64,000 bases of DNA from Streptomyces sp. M92 (GTDB taxonomy: Bacteria > Actinomycetota > Actinomycetes > Streptomycetales > Streptomycetaceae). Under the pieces are notes generated by a model that was not told the origin of the DNA, ran no database searches, and saw nothing but the letters and a program-made list of their open reading frames with translations. The position numbers and the translations under genes were made by a program. Where the stretch lies: NCBI RefSeq assembly GCF_028473745.1, contig NZ_CP101137.1:4030001-4094000 (forward strand), written 5' to 3'. This document shows, one piece after another, positions 35,409 to 44,524 of the stretch. The stretch's first letter is position 1. Every line of letters starts with the position of its first letter.

Positions 35409-37052
35409 TCAGCCCACCGGACGGGCACGCTCCACCACCGACGCCAGGTCCAGCGTCGGCGGCAGCGTGCCGAAGGCCGCGCCCCCGTCGCCGCCCAGCC
35501 GAGCCGCGCAGAACGCGTCGGCGACCTCCGGCGGCGCGTACCGCACCAGCAGCGACCCCTGGAGCACCAGCGCCAGCCGCTCCACCAGCCGCCGCGCCCG
35601 CCCCTCGGCGGCGCCCAGATCGGCCAGCTCCGTCAGCAGATCCCGGATCGCCGCGTCCAGGCGGTGGTCGGCACCGCGCGCCAGCCCCACCTCCGTCAGG
35701 TAGGCGTCCATCGCCGCCGGTTCCCGCCCGAGGGCGCGCAGCACGTCCAGCGCCTGCACGTTCCCGGCGCCCTCCCAGATCGAGTTCAGCGGCGACTCGC
35801 GCACCAGCCGGGGCATCCCGGACTCCTCGACGTACCCGTTGCCGCCCAGGCACTCGGCGGCCTCCACCGCGACCGGGGCACACCGCTTGGTCACCCAGTA
35901 CTTCGCCGCCGGCACCGCCAGCCGCAGCAGCGCCCGCTCCCGCTCGTCGCCGCCCTCCGCCGCGTCGTACGCCGCCGCGAGCCGCATCCCGAGCGTGGTG
36001 GCCGCCTCCGACTCGATCGCGAGGTCCGCGAGCACGTTGCGCATCAGCGGCTGGTCGGCCAGTTTCGCGCCGAAGGCCTCCCGGTACGCGCAGTGGTGCA
36101 CCGCCTGCGCCACCGCCTGCCGCATCAGCCCCGCCGACCCCAGCACGCAGTCCAGCCGGGTCGCCGCCACCATCCCGATGATCGTGCGCACCCCGCGCCC
36201 CTCCTCGCCGACCCGGCGCGCCCAGGTCCCGGCGAACTCGACCTCGGCGGAGGCGTTGGACCGGTTGCCCAGCTTGTCCTTGAGCCGCTGGATCAGGAAC
36301 ACGTTGCGGGTGCCGTCCGCCAGGACGCGCGGCACCAGGAAACAGGTCAGCCCTCCCGGCGCCCGCGCCAGCACCAGGAAACCGTCCGACATCGGCGCCG
36401 AGCAGAACCACTTGTGCCCGGTCAGCTCGTACGCGCCGTCCTCGGCCAGCGGCCGCGCGGAGGTGGTGTTCGCCCGGACGTCGCTGCCGCCCTGCTTCTC
36501 CGTCATGCCCATCCCGAACAGCGCCCCGGCCTTCAGACGGGCCGGCTGCAGCTCCCGGTCGTAGACGCGCGAGGTCAGCCGCGGCTCCCACTCGGCGGCC
36601 AGCGCCGGATCGGTGCGCAGGGCCGGCACCGCCGCGTGGGTCATGGACAGCGGGCAGCCGTTGCCCGCCTCGACCTGCGCCCACATGACGAAACCGGCGG
36701 CGCGCCGCACGTGCCCGCCCGGCCGCGACCAGGCCGCCGTCAGCCCCGCCGAGACGCCCTTGCCCAGCAGCCGGTGCCAGGCCGGGTGGAAGTCCACCTC
36801 GTCGACACGGTGGCCGTGGCGGTCGTGCGTACGCAGTACCGGCGGATTGTCGTTCGCCCGCGCGCCCCACTCCTGGCTCTGGGCCGACCCGCAGCCGCGC
36901 CCCAGGCCCGACAGCTCCGCCACCGCCTCCTCGCGCAGCTCGGGAGCCAGATGCCGCTCGACCGCGGCCGTCAGGGCCCGGTCGGCGGTGAAGACGTCGT
37001 AGCCGGTCAGCGGCGGCGCCTGATTCGTCACGGTGTGGGTACTGCCTGCCAT
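35409..37052 (-). CDS. Acyl-CoA dehydrogenase, AidB-like
   Basis: 547 residues, FAD-dependent. FGMGMTEKQGGSDVRANTT and YELTGHKWFCSAPMSDGFLV are the flavin and substrate segments, and SPLNSIWEGAGNVQALDVLR the C-terminal signature of the AidB/isovaleryl-CoA group. AidB proteins are linked to protection against alkylating agents in E. coli, but many Streptomyces paralogues are probably plain acyl-CoA oxidising enzymes. No beta-oxidation partner is next to it. Confidence 0.9.
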   Translation of the reverse strand: MAGSTHTVTNQAPPLTGYDVFTADRALTAAVERHLAPELREEAVAELSGLGRGCGSAQSQEWGARANDNPPVLRTHDRHGHRVDEVDFHPAWHRLLGKGVSAGLTAAWSRPGGHVRRAAGFVMWAQVEAGNGCPLSMTHAAVPALRTDPALAAEWEPRLTSRVYDRELQPARLKAGALFGMGMTEKQGGSDVRANTTSARPLAEDGAYELTGHKWFCSAPMSDGFLVLARAPGGLTCFLVPRVLADGTRNVFLIQRLKDKLGNRSNASAEVEFAGTWARRVGEEGRGVRTIIGMVAATRLDCVLGSAGLMRQAVAQAVHHCAYREAFGAKLADQPLMRNVLADLAIESEAATTLGMRLAAAYDAAEGGDERERALLRLAVPAAKYWVTKRCAPVAVEAAECLGGNGYVEESGMPRLVRESPLNSIWEGAGNVQALDVLRALGREPAAMDAYLTEVGLARGADHRLDAAIRDLLTELADLGAAEGRARRLVERLALVLQGSLLVRYAPPEVADAFCAARLGGDGGAAFGTLPPTLDLASVVERARPVG

Positions 37053-37151
37053 GACCGTGAACCTACCGTGCCGCGGATCCGCACGGAGCCGTCACCGGCA
37101 GGAGGGCGTCCGCGGATGAGTGCGACCCCCCGCGGCGGATACCTTTAGGGC

Positions 37152-38309
37152 GTGCAGCCAGCAAGTGAATCCCCCGAACGGCCCTCCGGCCGGCTCCATC
37201 GCGCCCGGGTCCTGTACCGGAACGTCTCCAAACGCAGGACCGCCTGGCTGCTCCTCAAGGACACCGTCAACTCGTGCATGGAGTACCGCATCCTCGGCCT
37301 GGCGGCGGAGGCGGCGTTCTTCACCCTGCTGTCGGTGCCGCCCCTGCTGCTGAGCCTCCTCGGACTGCTCGGCTACGTCGACGCCTGGATCGGCGCCGAC
37401 ACCACCGAGAGCCTGCGCACCAACATCCTGGACGCCTCCCGCGCGGTGCTCTCCGAGAAGGGCGTCGAACAGATCACCGAGCCGATCCTGGACGACGTGA
37501 TGAAGGGCGGACGGCCCGACGTCATCTCACTCGGATTCCTGTTCGCCCTGTGGTCGGGCTCCCGCGCGGTGAACGTCTTCATCGACACGATCACCGTGAT
37601 GTACGGCCTCGACGGCGTTCGCGGCATCGTCAAGACCCGCCTGATGGCGTTCCTCCTCTTCCTCGTCGCGCTCCTGATCGGCTCGGTCGCGCTGCCGCTG
37701 ATGGTGGCCGGCCCGGACGCGGTGGTGCGCATCGTGCCGTGGTCGACGACGGTGGTCCAGGTCCTGTACTGGCCGGTCGTCATCATCCTGTCCATCGCCT
37801 TCCTGACCACGCTCTACCACGTGTCCGTGCCGGTGCGCTCCCCGTGGATCGAGGACGTGCCCGGTGCGCTGGTCGCCCTCGCCATGTGGGTGCTCGGCAG
37901 CTTCCTGCTGCGCATCTACCTCACCAACACCGTCGAGGGCCCCACGATCTACGGCTCCCTGGCCGCGCCCGTCGCCGTGCTGCTGTGGATCGGGGTCTCC
38001 GCCTTCGCGGTGCTCGTCGGCGCGGCGGTCAACGCGGCCATCGACCGGGTGTGGCCGGCCGCCTCCACCGCCGCCGCCCGCGAGGCCAACGAGCGGCTGC
38101 GCCAGGCCCAGGTCGCCGAGTACGTGGCCCGGGCCGCCGCCAGCGGCGAGTCGGACCCCGACATGCCCTCCGAGTTCCCGGAACGCTGGTCCCGCTTCCT
38201 GCCCCCGGAGGACGTCACCTCCCGCCTGCGCACCCACGTGAAGCACACGCCGCCCGCCAACCACAGCCACGGCCAGGGCCAGGGCCACGACAAGCCGGAG
38301 GCCTCGTAG
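37152..38309 (+). CDS. YihY/BrkB-family inner membrane protein
   Basis: 385 residues with about six membrane helices; starts with GLAAEAAFFTLLSVPPLLLS and contains FLFALWSGSRAVNVFIDTIT and GSLAAPVAVLLWIGVSAFAV, the core of the family once misnamed RNase BN. The His/Gln/Gly-rich C-terminal tail (NHSHGQGQGHDK) is short and could bind metal. Function is unknown. GTG 37152 follows TACCTT by 6 nt, so it is probably leaderless. Confidence 0.88.
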   Translation: MQPASESPERPSGRLHRARVLYRNVSKRRTAWLLLKDTVNSCMEYRILGLAAEAAFFTLLSVPPLLLSLLGLLGYVDAWIGADTTESLRTNILDASRAVLSEKGVEQITEPILDDVMKGGRPDVISLGFLFALWSGSRAVNVFIDTITVMYGLDGVRGIVKTRLMAFLLFLVALLIGSVALPLMVAGPDAVVRIVPWSTTVVQVLYWPVVIILSIAFLTTLYHVSVPVRSPWIEDVPGALVALAMWVLGSFLLRIYLTNTVEGPTIYGSLAAPVAVLLWIGVSAFAVLVGAAVNAAIDRVWPAASTAAAREANERLRQAQVAEYVARAAASGESDPDMPSEFPERWSRFLPPEDVTSRLRTHVKHTPPANHSHGQGQGHDKPEAS

Positions 38310-38325
38310 CGGGAGGGTCAGCCCC

Positions 38326-39213
38326 CTACGCCCCGTCGGACGCCCCCGGGGCCCACGCCCCCGCCGCCGCGCACTGCCGCACGAACCGGCCGAAGTCCGC
38401 GGGCGCCCGGCCCAGCACCTCCTGCACGCCGTCCGAGAGCCGGGCGTTGCGGCCGTCGAGCAGGGTGCCGAACAGGTCCACGAGGAACGCGGCCTCCTCC
38501 TCCGGCACCCCGAACCCGGCCAGGTTCGCCCCGTACTCCCGGGCCGGCACGTACCGGTACGTCAGCGCCCGCCCCGTCGCCCTCGCGATCTCGGCGACCG
38601 CCTCCCCGAAGGTCAGCAGCCGCGGCCCCGACACCTCCAGCACCCGGCCCGTGTACCGGTCGCCGGAGGCCAGCGCCGCCACCACCACGTCCGCGACGTC
38701 CCGCAGGTCCACGAACGGCTCCCCGGCCTCCCCGGCCGGGAACACCAGCTCCCCGTGCTGCCGCAGCTCCTCGGCCAGCGGCCCCTCGCTGAAGTTCTGC
38801 GCGAACCACGCGGCCCGCACCACCGTCCACTGCCCGCCCGCCCCGGCCAGCGCCTCCTCGGCGGGCCGCGCCTGGTCCTCGCCCCGCGCCGACAGCAGCA
38901 CCAGCCGCCGCACGCCGAGCCCGGCCGCCTCCCGCGCCAGCGCCCCGACCGCGTCCGCGGCCTCCGGGTCGCCGACGTCGGTGGGGTACGCCAGGTAGGC
39001 CGCGTCGGCGCCGCGCAGGACGTCCGCCCAGGTCGGCCGGGAGCGCCAGTCGAACCCGGTCGCCCGGGACGCCGCCCGCACGTTCAGCCCGGCCGCCCGC
39101 GCCGCCTCGGCGACCCGCCGCCCGGTACGGCCGGTGGCGCCCGTGACCACGACCGTCATGTCCTTCGTGCCGTTGGTGCCGTCAGTGCCCTTGTGCGCGC
39201 TCGTCTCCGTCAT
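38326..39213 (-). CDS. NAD(P)-binding NmrA-like protein
   Basis: 295 residues with a Rossmann start TVVVTGATGRTGRRVAEAAR and VRRLVLLSARGEDQARPAEE, WTVVRAAWFAQNFSEGPLAE, LRDVADVVVAAL, typical of atypical SDR (NmrA/azoR-like) quinone-reductase or redox-sensor proteins. ATG 39213 gives a polar 18-residue extension with TDGTNGTKD; ATG 39159 (MTVVVTGATG) is a credible alternative. It diverges from the AraC gene, a likely regulator. Confidence 0.85.
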   Translation of the reverse strand: MTETSAHKGTDGTNGTKDMTVVVTGATGRTGRRVAEAARAAGLNVRAASRATGFDWRSRPTWADVLRGADAAYLAYPTDVGDPEAADAVGALAREAAGLGVRRLVLLSARGEDQARPAEEALAGAGGQWTVVRAAWFAQNFSEGPLAEELRQHGELVFPAGEAGEPFVDLRDVADVVVAALASGDRYTGRVLEVSGPRLLTFGEAVAEIARATGRALTYRYVPAREYGANLAGFGVPEEEAAFLVDLFGTLLDGRNARLSDGVQEVLGRAPADFGRFVRQCAAAGAWAPGASDGA

Positions 39214-39554
39214 GCCCCCAGTCAACGGCCGCTCGCCGGGCCCGCCCATCGCCGAAGGGCTCAGGGGCATGCGCGTGCGTCCACGCCGTGACCAGGGCCT
39301 GTCCGGCGGATCATGCCGCGGACGCGGGGGCAGGCACGCCGTCCCCCACTGCCTGAAGGGCGTGGGCGGTGCCCCCGGCGGCGTGGTCGTCGGTTGTCAA
39401 TTCCCCCACGCTCGACTGCTCCCCCACTCTCGGCTTCGCTCGAGCGGGGGCCCCATGCGCGGGAGGGGCCCATCGCCCCCGCTCACCTGCACTGATCAGG
39501 GCCCTTCGCTTTCCTGCGACCTGATCCGCCGGGCAAGCCCTACGCTGTGGCGCC
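39214..39554. repeat. Intergenic region with CCCCCAC-type hairpin repeats
   Basis: CCCCCACTCTCGGCTTCGCT (39421-39440) with the following CGAGCGGGGG (39441-39450) makes an imperfect hairpin. A related CCCCCACGCTCGA stands at 39403-39415 and CCCCCACTGCCTG at 39344-39356. I recall this kind of sequence as a frequent intergenic repeat of Streptomyces. The divergent promoters must also lie here; TACGCT (39541-39546) is the probable -10 of the AraC gene. Confidence 0.55.
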
Positions 39555-40490
39555 ATGGACGCACTCGCCGGCCTGCTCGAGGGACCCCGCGCCCGTGGCG
39601 CGTTCATGATCCGCGCCTGCTTCGACCCGCCGTGGGCCGTCCGCGTCGAGGACGGGGCGCCGCTCACGGTGATGCTGGCGGTGCGCGGCGACGCCTGGGT
39701 GGTCCCGGACACGGGGGAGCGGCTGCGCCTGCGCGCCGGCGACCTCGCCATCGCCCGCGGCCCGGACCCGTACACCTGCGCCGACGACCCCGCCACCGCG
39801 CCCCAGGCGGTGATCCTGCCGGGCGGCGAGTGCAGCTACCCCGACGGACGCCCGCTGGGCGGGTCGATGGACCTCGGCGTACGGAGCTGGGGCGACCGCC
39901 CCGACGGCGCGACGGTGCTGCTCATCGGCACCTACCTGGTGCGCGGCGAGATCGGCGGCCGGCTCCTCGACGCGCTGCCCCCGCTGCTGTCCCTCACCTC
40001 GGACCAGTGGGAGTGCCCGCTGACGCCCCTGCTGATGACCGAGGTCACGCGCGACGAACCCGGCCAGGAGGTCGTCCTCGACCGGCTCCTCGACCTCCTC
40101 GTCATCGCCGCGCTGCGGTCCTGGTTCGCCGGCCCGCGCGCCGAGCCGCCCGCCTGGTACCGGGCGCTCGGGGACCCGGTCGTCGGCCGGGCGCTGCGCC
40201 TGCTCCAGGCCGCCCCCGCGCACCCCTGGACGGTGGCGTCCCTCGCCGCGAAGGCCGGGGTCTCCCGCGCCGCGCTCGCCCGGCGCTTCACCGGCCTGGT
40301 GGGGGAACCCCCGATGGCCTACCTCACCGGCTGGCGGCTGGCGCTCGCCGCCGACCGGCTGCGCGACACCGACGACACGCTCGGCGCGATCGCCCGCCAG
40401 GTCGGCTACGGCGGCGCGTTCGCCCTGTCGACGGCCTTCAAGCGGGTGTACGGCGTCAGCCCGCAGGAGTACCGCGCGCCGGCGGCGTAG
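39555..40490 (+). CDS. AraC-family regulator with cupin-type sensor domain
   Basis: 311 residues. The N-terminal half is a cupin (AVRVEDGAPLTVMLAVRGDA, LRLRAGDLAIARGPDPYTCA). The C-terminal half holds two helix-turn-helix motifs (WTVASLAAKAGVSRAALARR and LGAIARQVGYGGAFALSTAF) and ends KRVYGVSPQEYR, typical of AraC. Such cupin-AraC regulators usually control an adjacent oxidoreductase, here the divergent NmrA-like gene. ATG lies 8 nt after TACGCT. Confidence 0.9.
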   Translation: MDALAGLLEGPRARGAFMIRACFDPPWAVRVEDGAPLTVMLAVRGDAWVVPDTGERLRLRAGDLAIARGPDPYTCADDPATAPQAVILPGGECSYPDGRPLGGSMDLGVRSWGDRPDGATVLLIGTYLVRGEIGGRLLDALPPLLSLTSDQWECPLTPLLMTEVTRDEPGQEVVLDRLLDLLVIAALRSWFAGPRAEPPAWYRALGDPVVGRALRLLQAAPAHPWTVASLAAKAGVSRAALARRFTGLVGEPPMAYLTGWRLALAADRLRDTDDTLGAIARQVGYGGAFALSTAFKRVYGVSPQEYRAPAA

Positions 40491-40500
40491 CCTGACACGC

Positions 40501-41190
40501 GTGTACGCGGAACGGGCGTCCCGGCTGACCGGTGCGGTGGTATGGACCAACACCCCGACCGTGCCCGGCACCGGACGGGTCCTGCCCGACGGCTGCATGG
40601 ACCTGCTCTGGCACGACGGCCGGCTGCTGGTCGCGGGCCCCGACACCCGCGCCCACGTCACCACGGGCTCCGCCGGCCCCTGGGCGGGCGTCCGCTTCCA
40701 CCCCGGCGCCGCCCCCGCGCTCCTAGGCGTCCCCGCCCCGGAACTGCGCGACCGCCGCGTCGACCTCGCCGACCTCTGGCCCGCCGCCCGCGTACGGCGT
40801 CTGACCGCGCGGGTGAACGCGGCCCCCGACCCGGCGAGTGGCCTGGAGGAGGCCGCGCTGTCGGCGGCGGCCGACGCCGGCCCCCTCGACCCGCTCCCGC
40901 GCCGGATCGTGGCCGCCCTCGACGCGGGCCGCCCGGTAGCCGCCACCGCCGACGAACTGGGCCTGAGCGCACGCCAGCTGCACCGCCGCTCCCTGGCCGC
41001 CTTCGGCTACGGTCCCAAGACGCTGGCCCGCGTGCTGCGGCTCCAGCGCGCCCTCGCCCTGACCCGTGCGGGCGCGCCCCTCGCCGAGACGGCCGTCCGG
41101 TCCGGCTACGCTGACCAGGCGCACCTGGCCCGGGACGTACGGGAGTTGACGGGACTGCCGCCCGGCGCACTACTCGCCGGGCGCGGCTAG
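40501..41190 (+). CDS. AraC-family regulator with DUF6597-type N terminus
   Basis: 229 residues. RVLPDGCMDLLWHDGRLLVA and AGPWAGVRFHPGAAPALLGV are typical of the DUF6597-AraC group; AATADELGLSARQLHRRSLA and LAETAVRSGYADQAHLARDV are the DNA-binding helices. GTG lies 7 nt after TAGCCT (40488-40493), which overlaps the stop of the upstream gene, so it is probably leaderless. Its 3' end overlaps the convergent VOC gene by 21 bp. Confidence 0.9.
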   Translation: MYAERASRLTGAVVWTNTPTVPGTGRVLPDGCMDLLWHDGRLLVAGPDTRAHVTTGSAGPWAGVRFHPGAAPALLGVPAPELRDRRVDLADLWPAARVRRLTARVNAAPDPASGLEEAALSAAADAGPLDPLPRRIVAALDAGRPVAATADELGLSARQLHRRSLAAFGYGPKTLARVLRLQRALALTRAGAPLAETAVRSGYADQAHLARDVRELTGLPPGALLAGRG

Positions 41191-41574
41191 CGGCGCGAAG
41201 AGGTCGACCCCGTGGCCGTCCGGGTCGCCCACGACGGCGTACCGCTGCCCCCAGGGGGCGTCCCAGGGCCCCCGCTCACCGTGGCAGCCGGCGCCGGTCA
41301 ACTCCTCGTAGAGGGCGTCCACCTCGGCGGGCGTGTCGCACAGCAGGGCGAGCGAGTGCCGACCGCCACCGGCCGGCGGCTCCCACCCCGGAGTGAAGGA
41401 ACGGACGGACTCCTCGGTGTCGAGCATCAGCCGGATGCCGCCCGGCAGACCGGCCTCGGCGTGCGGCTCGCGCTCAGCGCCCTCGGGGAAGGCGAAACCG
41501 AGCCGGCGGTAGAAGGTCACGGACGCGGCCATGTCGGAGACGACGAGGCCGATGGCGTTGAATCGTGCGGTCAT
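41170..41574 (-). CDS. VOC-superfamily (glyoxalase-like) protein
   Basis: 134 residues with two beta-alpha-beta modules: ARFNAIGLVVSDMAASVTFY and RYAVVGDPDGHGVDLFAPL. Typical of glyoxalase/bleomycin-resistance proteins, but the canonical metal His of the first strand is replaced (AIGLVV). Function unknown. From memory, VOC genes next to this kind of AraC gene are common in Streptomyces. Confidence 0.88.
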   Translation of the reverse strand: MTARFNAIGLVVSDMAASVTFYRRLGFAFPEGAEREPHAEAGLPGGIRLMLDTEESVRSFTPGWEPPAGGGRHSLALLCDTPAEVDALYEELTGAGCHGERGPWDAPWGQRYAVVGDPDGHGVDLFAPLAAPGE

Positions 41575-41689
41575 GGCGTCACCGTAGGCAGGGCGGCCGG
41601 GAGCCGTCTTGAAGGAATCGGACACGGAAGCGGCCATGGGTGAGCGGAAACCGCGCGGCTGTGGAACACCTGTACGGCAGGATGGACGC

Positions 41690-42361
41690 ATGAATCGTCG
41701 CGCGCGCGTCCTGCCGCTCCTGCTGACCCCTGTGCTGCTCACCGCGTGCGGTGCCGAGAAGGCGTCCGAGGACCCGGCGGCCGCCGTCACCACCCCGGCC
41801 GCCGCTACCGGACAGGCTTCCCCCGCCACCGGCGGAACGCCCGGTGAACTCACGTCCAGGGCCGAGGCGATGGGAGCGGCCCCGGAACTGGTCTACGTCA
41901 CGACGGTCCCCGGCTTCACCCTGGCCGAGCAGTCCGTCAGCACGCTCGGTGACGACGGCTTCTCCGCCGCCTACACCGACGGTTCGGGTGCCGTGATCCG
42001 CCTCGGCGTCGAGCGGGGCTCGATCACGGAGGAGACCTGCCGCAGCCGGCCCGTCGGCTATACGAGCGGCGGCGGACGGACCACCTGCGAGCGCGACGCC
42101 GGGACCTGGTACCGGACGGGCGGCGGGGAGCACGAGTACGCCGTACCGAAGGACGGGCACGTGCTGTGGCTGTCCGCCGGGACGGACTCGGTGCCGCGCG
42201 CGGTCCTGCGCGAGGCCGCCGTGTCCGCCCACCGGCCCGACGCGGCCGAGGCCACCGAGATCCTGCCCTCCCCGCGCCCCGACACCACGCCCGTGGAACG
42301 CGGCGACCTCCCTCCCTTCGGCGACGGCGCACCCGACAACAGCGTGGACGTCGGCGGCTGA
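41690..42361 (+). CDS. Putative lipoprotein
   Basis: 223 residues. Basic MNRRARVLPL followed by LLTPVLLTAC puts the lipobox Cys at residue 20. A Thr/Ala-rich linker leads to a globular part with four further conserved-type strands (AELVYVTTVPGF-like, EETCRSRPVGYTSGGGRTTC). Two Cys suggest a disulfide. No family recognised. ATG 41690 starts the signal peptide. Confidence 0.75.
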   Translation: MNRRARVLPLLLTPVLLTACGAEKASEDPAAAVTTPAAATGQASPATGGTPGELTSRAEAMGAAPELVYVTTVPGFTLAEQSVSTLGDDGFSAAYTDGSGAVIRLGVERGSITEETCRSRPVGYTSGGGRTTCERDAGTWYRTGGGEHEYAVPKDGHVLWLSAGTDSVPRAVLREAAVSAHRPDAAEATEILPSPRPDTTPVERGDLPPFGDGAPDNSVDVGG

Positions 42362-42378
42362 GCACCACCGGAGAGGCC

Positions 42379-43239
42379 CTATCCCCGCGCCGGCAGCGCC
42401 CCGCTCTGTTCGGCCTTCCGGTGGCGCGCGCTCAGGCGGGAGCCGGACTCGCGGCGGGCGGCGCGGCGCAGGAGGGGGACCGCGAGGAGGAAGCCGAGGA
42501 CGGCCCAGGCGGTCAGGACCAGGGCGACCATGGGCAGTTCCCAGGAGCCGGCCACCTCGGCCGCCCGCGCCGAGTCCGGGAACAGCGCCGAACGCAGGCC
42601 CTGCGCCATCCACTTGAGCGGGAAGACGGACGCCACCTGCTGCACCGGCGCGGGCAGCGCGGTGATCGGGAACACCGCGCCGGACGTCACCAGCAGCCCC
42701 ATCGTCGGCAGCATGATCAGCGCCAGCGCCTCGCGCGGGTTCGGCAGCACGGCGCCGATCGCCGCGCCCAGCGGTACGACGGCCAGCAGGCCGAGCGTGG
42801 TGACCCACAGCAGTGTCAGCCAGCCGCCCGGCCCGTGCGGCAGCGGCCCGTCCACCAGGACCGCCGCCGACAGCAGGAGCAGCGCCAGCGTGCCGACCGC
42901 CGTGCCGACCACCAGCATGCACTTGGCGATCAGGTAGGCCGGTATCCCGCCGGGTGTGGCGCGCAGCCGCAGCAGGGCGCCCTCCTCCCGCTCGGTCACC
43001 AGCATCTGCGGGAGGTTGACCAGCCCGACCTGGAACAGCAGGTAGGCGGCGAACCCGGCCAGCACCAGGTGGGCCATCGGGGTCTGGGTGCCGGGCACGT
43101 CGTCGCTCAGGTAGGCGGCGACGGCCAGCGCGACGACCACGTTGGTCAGGTGGCCGGACAGTTCCTTCGGATTGCGCAGGAGCTGGCGCAGCTCGATGCC
43201 GCCCCGCTGGAGACCGGCGCGCCGGTAACCACCCGTCAT
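42379..43239 (-). CDS. ABC-2 type transporter permease
   Basis: 286 residues with six membrane helices: LTNVVVALAVAAYL, MAHLVLAGFAAYLLFQVGLV, LIAKCMLVVGTAVGTLALLL, LTLLWVTTLGLLAVVPLGAA, LALIMLPTMGLLVTSGAVF and LVLTAWAVLGFLLAVPLL. This is the membrane half of a drug- or lipid-exporter type ABC-2 system with the ATPase gene upstream. ATG 43239 follows AAGGGA; the upstream ATG 43254 overlaps the ATPase stop (ATGA) and is possible. Confidence 0.9.
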   Translation of the reverse strand: MTGGYRRAGLQRGGIELRQLLRNPKELSGHLTNVVVALAVAAYLSDDVPGTQTPMAHLVLAGFAAYLLFQVGLVNLPQMLVTEREEGALLRLRATPGGIPAYLIAKCMLVVGTAVGTLALLLLSAAVLVDGPLPHGPGGWLTLLWVTTLGLLAVVPLGAAIGAVLPNPREALALIMLPTMGLLVTSGAVFPITALPAPVQQVASVFPLKWMAQGLRSALFPDSARAAEVAGSWELPMVALVLTAWAVLGFLLAVPLLRRAARRESGSRLSARHRKAEQSGALPARG

Positions 43240-43250
43240 GTGTGTTCCCT

Positions 43251-44177
43251 TCATGCGGCCCGCGCCTCTCCGTCCACGTGTCCGTCCGCGTCCCGATCCG
43301 TGCCGTCGTCCGCCCGGTGCACCATGTGCAGGTACGTGTCCTCCAGGGTCGGGCGGCGGACCTCCAGGCCGGGGATCGGCCCGGCCGCGTCCCGGTGGAG
43401 TTCCCAGACCAGCCGCGAGGGGTCCTCGGTCCGTTCCCGGCGGGGCGTTCCGTCGTCGGCCGTCCAGCGGACCTCGGCCCGCGCGGCGGCCCGCCGGGCC
43501 AGTTCGCCGGGGGTGCCGAGGGCGCGGATGCGGCCGCCGACCAGCATGGCGATCCGGTCGGCCAGCCGCTCGGCCTCCACCAGGTCGTGGGTGGTGAGCA
43601 GGACGGTGACGCCCTCGTCGCGGGCCAGCCGTTCCACCAGGAGGTGGAACTCGCGCCGCGCCTCGGGGTCGAAGCCGGTGGTCGGCTCGTCCAGGAAGAG
43701 CAGTTCGGGGCGGCCGACGATGCCGAGGGCGACGTCCAGCCGCCTGCGCTGGCCGCCGGAGAGCCGGTTCACCTGCCGGCCGGCCTGGTCGGTGAGACCG
43801 ACCAGCGCCAGCAGCTCCGCCGGGTCGCGGGGGTGGGGGTAGTACGTCGCGAAGTGCCCGAGCAGTTCCGCGACCCGCCAGCGCGGGTGGTCCCGCCAGG
43901 ACTGAAGGACCAGTCCGAGCCGGCCGCGCCAGGCGTCGTCGCCGCGCTCCGGGTCGGTGCCGAGGACGCGCACGTCACCGGCCGAGCGCCGCCGGAAACC
44001 TTCCAGGATCTCGACGGTGGTGGTCTTCCCGGCGCCGTTGGGACCGAGCAGGGCGAAGACCTCGCCCCGGCGGATGTCCAGGTCGACGCCGCGCAGGACG
44101 TCCACGTCGCCGTACGTCATCGTCACGTCCCGGGCCTCGACGACGAGGTCGTGGGCGGGTGCTTGCAAGTGCGTCAT
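43251..44177 (-). CDS. ABC transporter ATPase (DrrA type)
   Basis: 308 residues. Walker A LLGPNGAGKTTTVEILEGF, signature NRLSGGQRRRLDVALGI, Walker B LLFLDEPTTGFDP, H-loop LLTTHDLVEAERL. The C-terminal domain resembles DrrA/multidrug exporters. Substrate unknown; the linked regulator makes an inducible export or stress system likely. It overlaps the regulator gene by ATGA. Confidence 0.92.
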   Translation of the reverse strand: MTHLQAPAHDLVVEARDVTMTYGDVDVLRGVDLDIRRGEVFALLGPNGAGKTTTVEILEGFRRRSAGDVRVLGTDPERGDDAWRGRLGLVLQSWRDHPRWRVAELLGHFATYYPHPRDPAELLALVGLTDQAGRQVNRLSGGQRRRLDVALGIVGRPELLFLDEPTTGFDPEARREFHLLVERLARDEGVTVLLTTHDLVEAERLADRIAMLVGGRIRALGTPGELARRAAARAEVRWTADDGTPRRERTEDPSRLVWELHRDAAGPIPGLEVRRPTLEDTYLHMVHRADDGTDRDADGHVDGEARAA

Positions 44178-44524
44178 CGTGCGGCCTCCGAGGGGAGGCG
44201 CCGTTCCGCCGGACCGGCAGGCGGGGCAGGCGGGGCTCCCTCGACGATCGAGCGGAGCGCCGCCACGTGCCCTTCGAAGGCGGTGCGGCCTCGGTCCGTC
44301 AGCCGTACCCTGGTGCGCCGCTTGCGGCCGCCGCCCTCCTTGCGGAGCTCCAGGTAGCCGGCCTCCTCCAGCGTGTGGAGCTGCTTGGAGAGGGCGGAGT
44401 CGCTGAGCGAGAGGCTGTCGCGTACGAAGGGGAAGTCCGCCCATTCCGTGGCCGCGAGCAGCGCGACCACGGACAGCCGGGTGGCGGGATGGATCAGCTC
44501 GTCGAAGCCTGCGGGAGTGCTCAC
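44174..44524 (-). CDS. Winged-helix transcriptional regulator
   Basis: 116 residues; ArsR/MarR-like HTH (ELIHPATRLSVVALLAATEW, DSLSLSDSALSKQLHTLEEA, GYLELRKEGGGRKRRTRVRL). It is encoded between a membrane protein and the ABC exporter, overlapping both (GTGA and ATGA), so it is made with them and probably regulates the operon through the operator near 45065-45100. Confidence 0.9.
   Translation of the reverse strand: MSTPAGFDELIHPATRLSVVALLAATEWADFPFVRDSLSLSDSALSKQLHTLEEAGYLELRKEGGGRKRRTRVRLTDRGRTAFEGHVAALRSIVEGAPPAPPAGPAERRLPSEAAR

Noticed and set aside
33883..36870. Minus-strand frame joining the GAF regulator with a longer N-terminal part
   Set aside because: The upstream part overlaps the acyl-CoA dehydrogenase gene in another frame; the regulator begins near 35172 with its own ribosome site.
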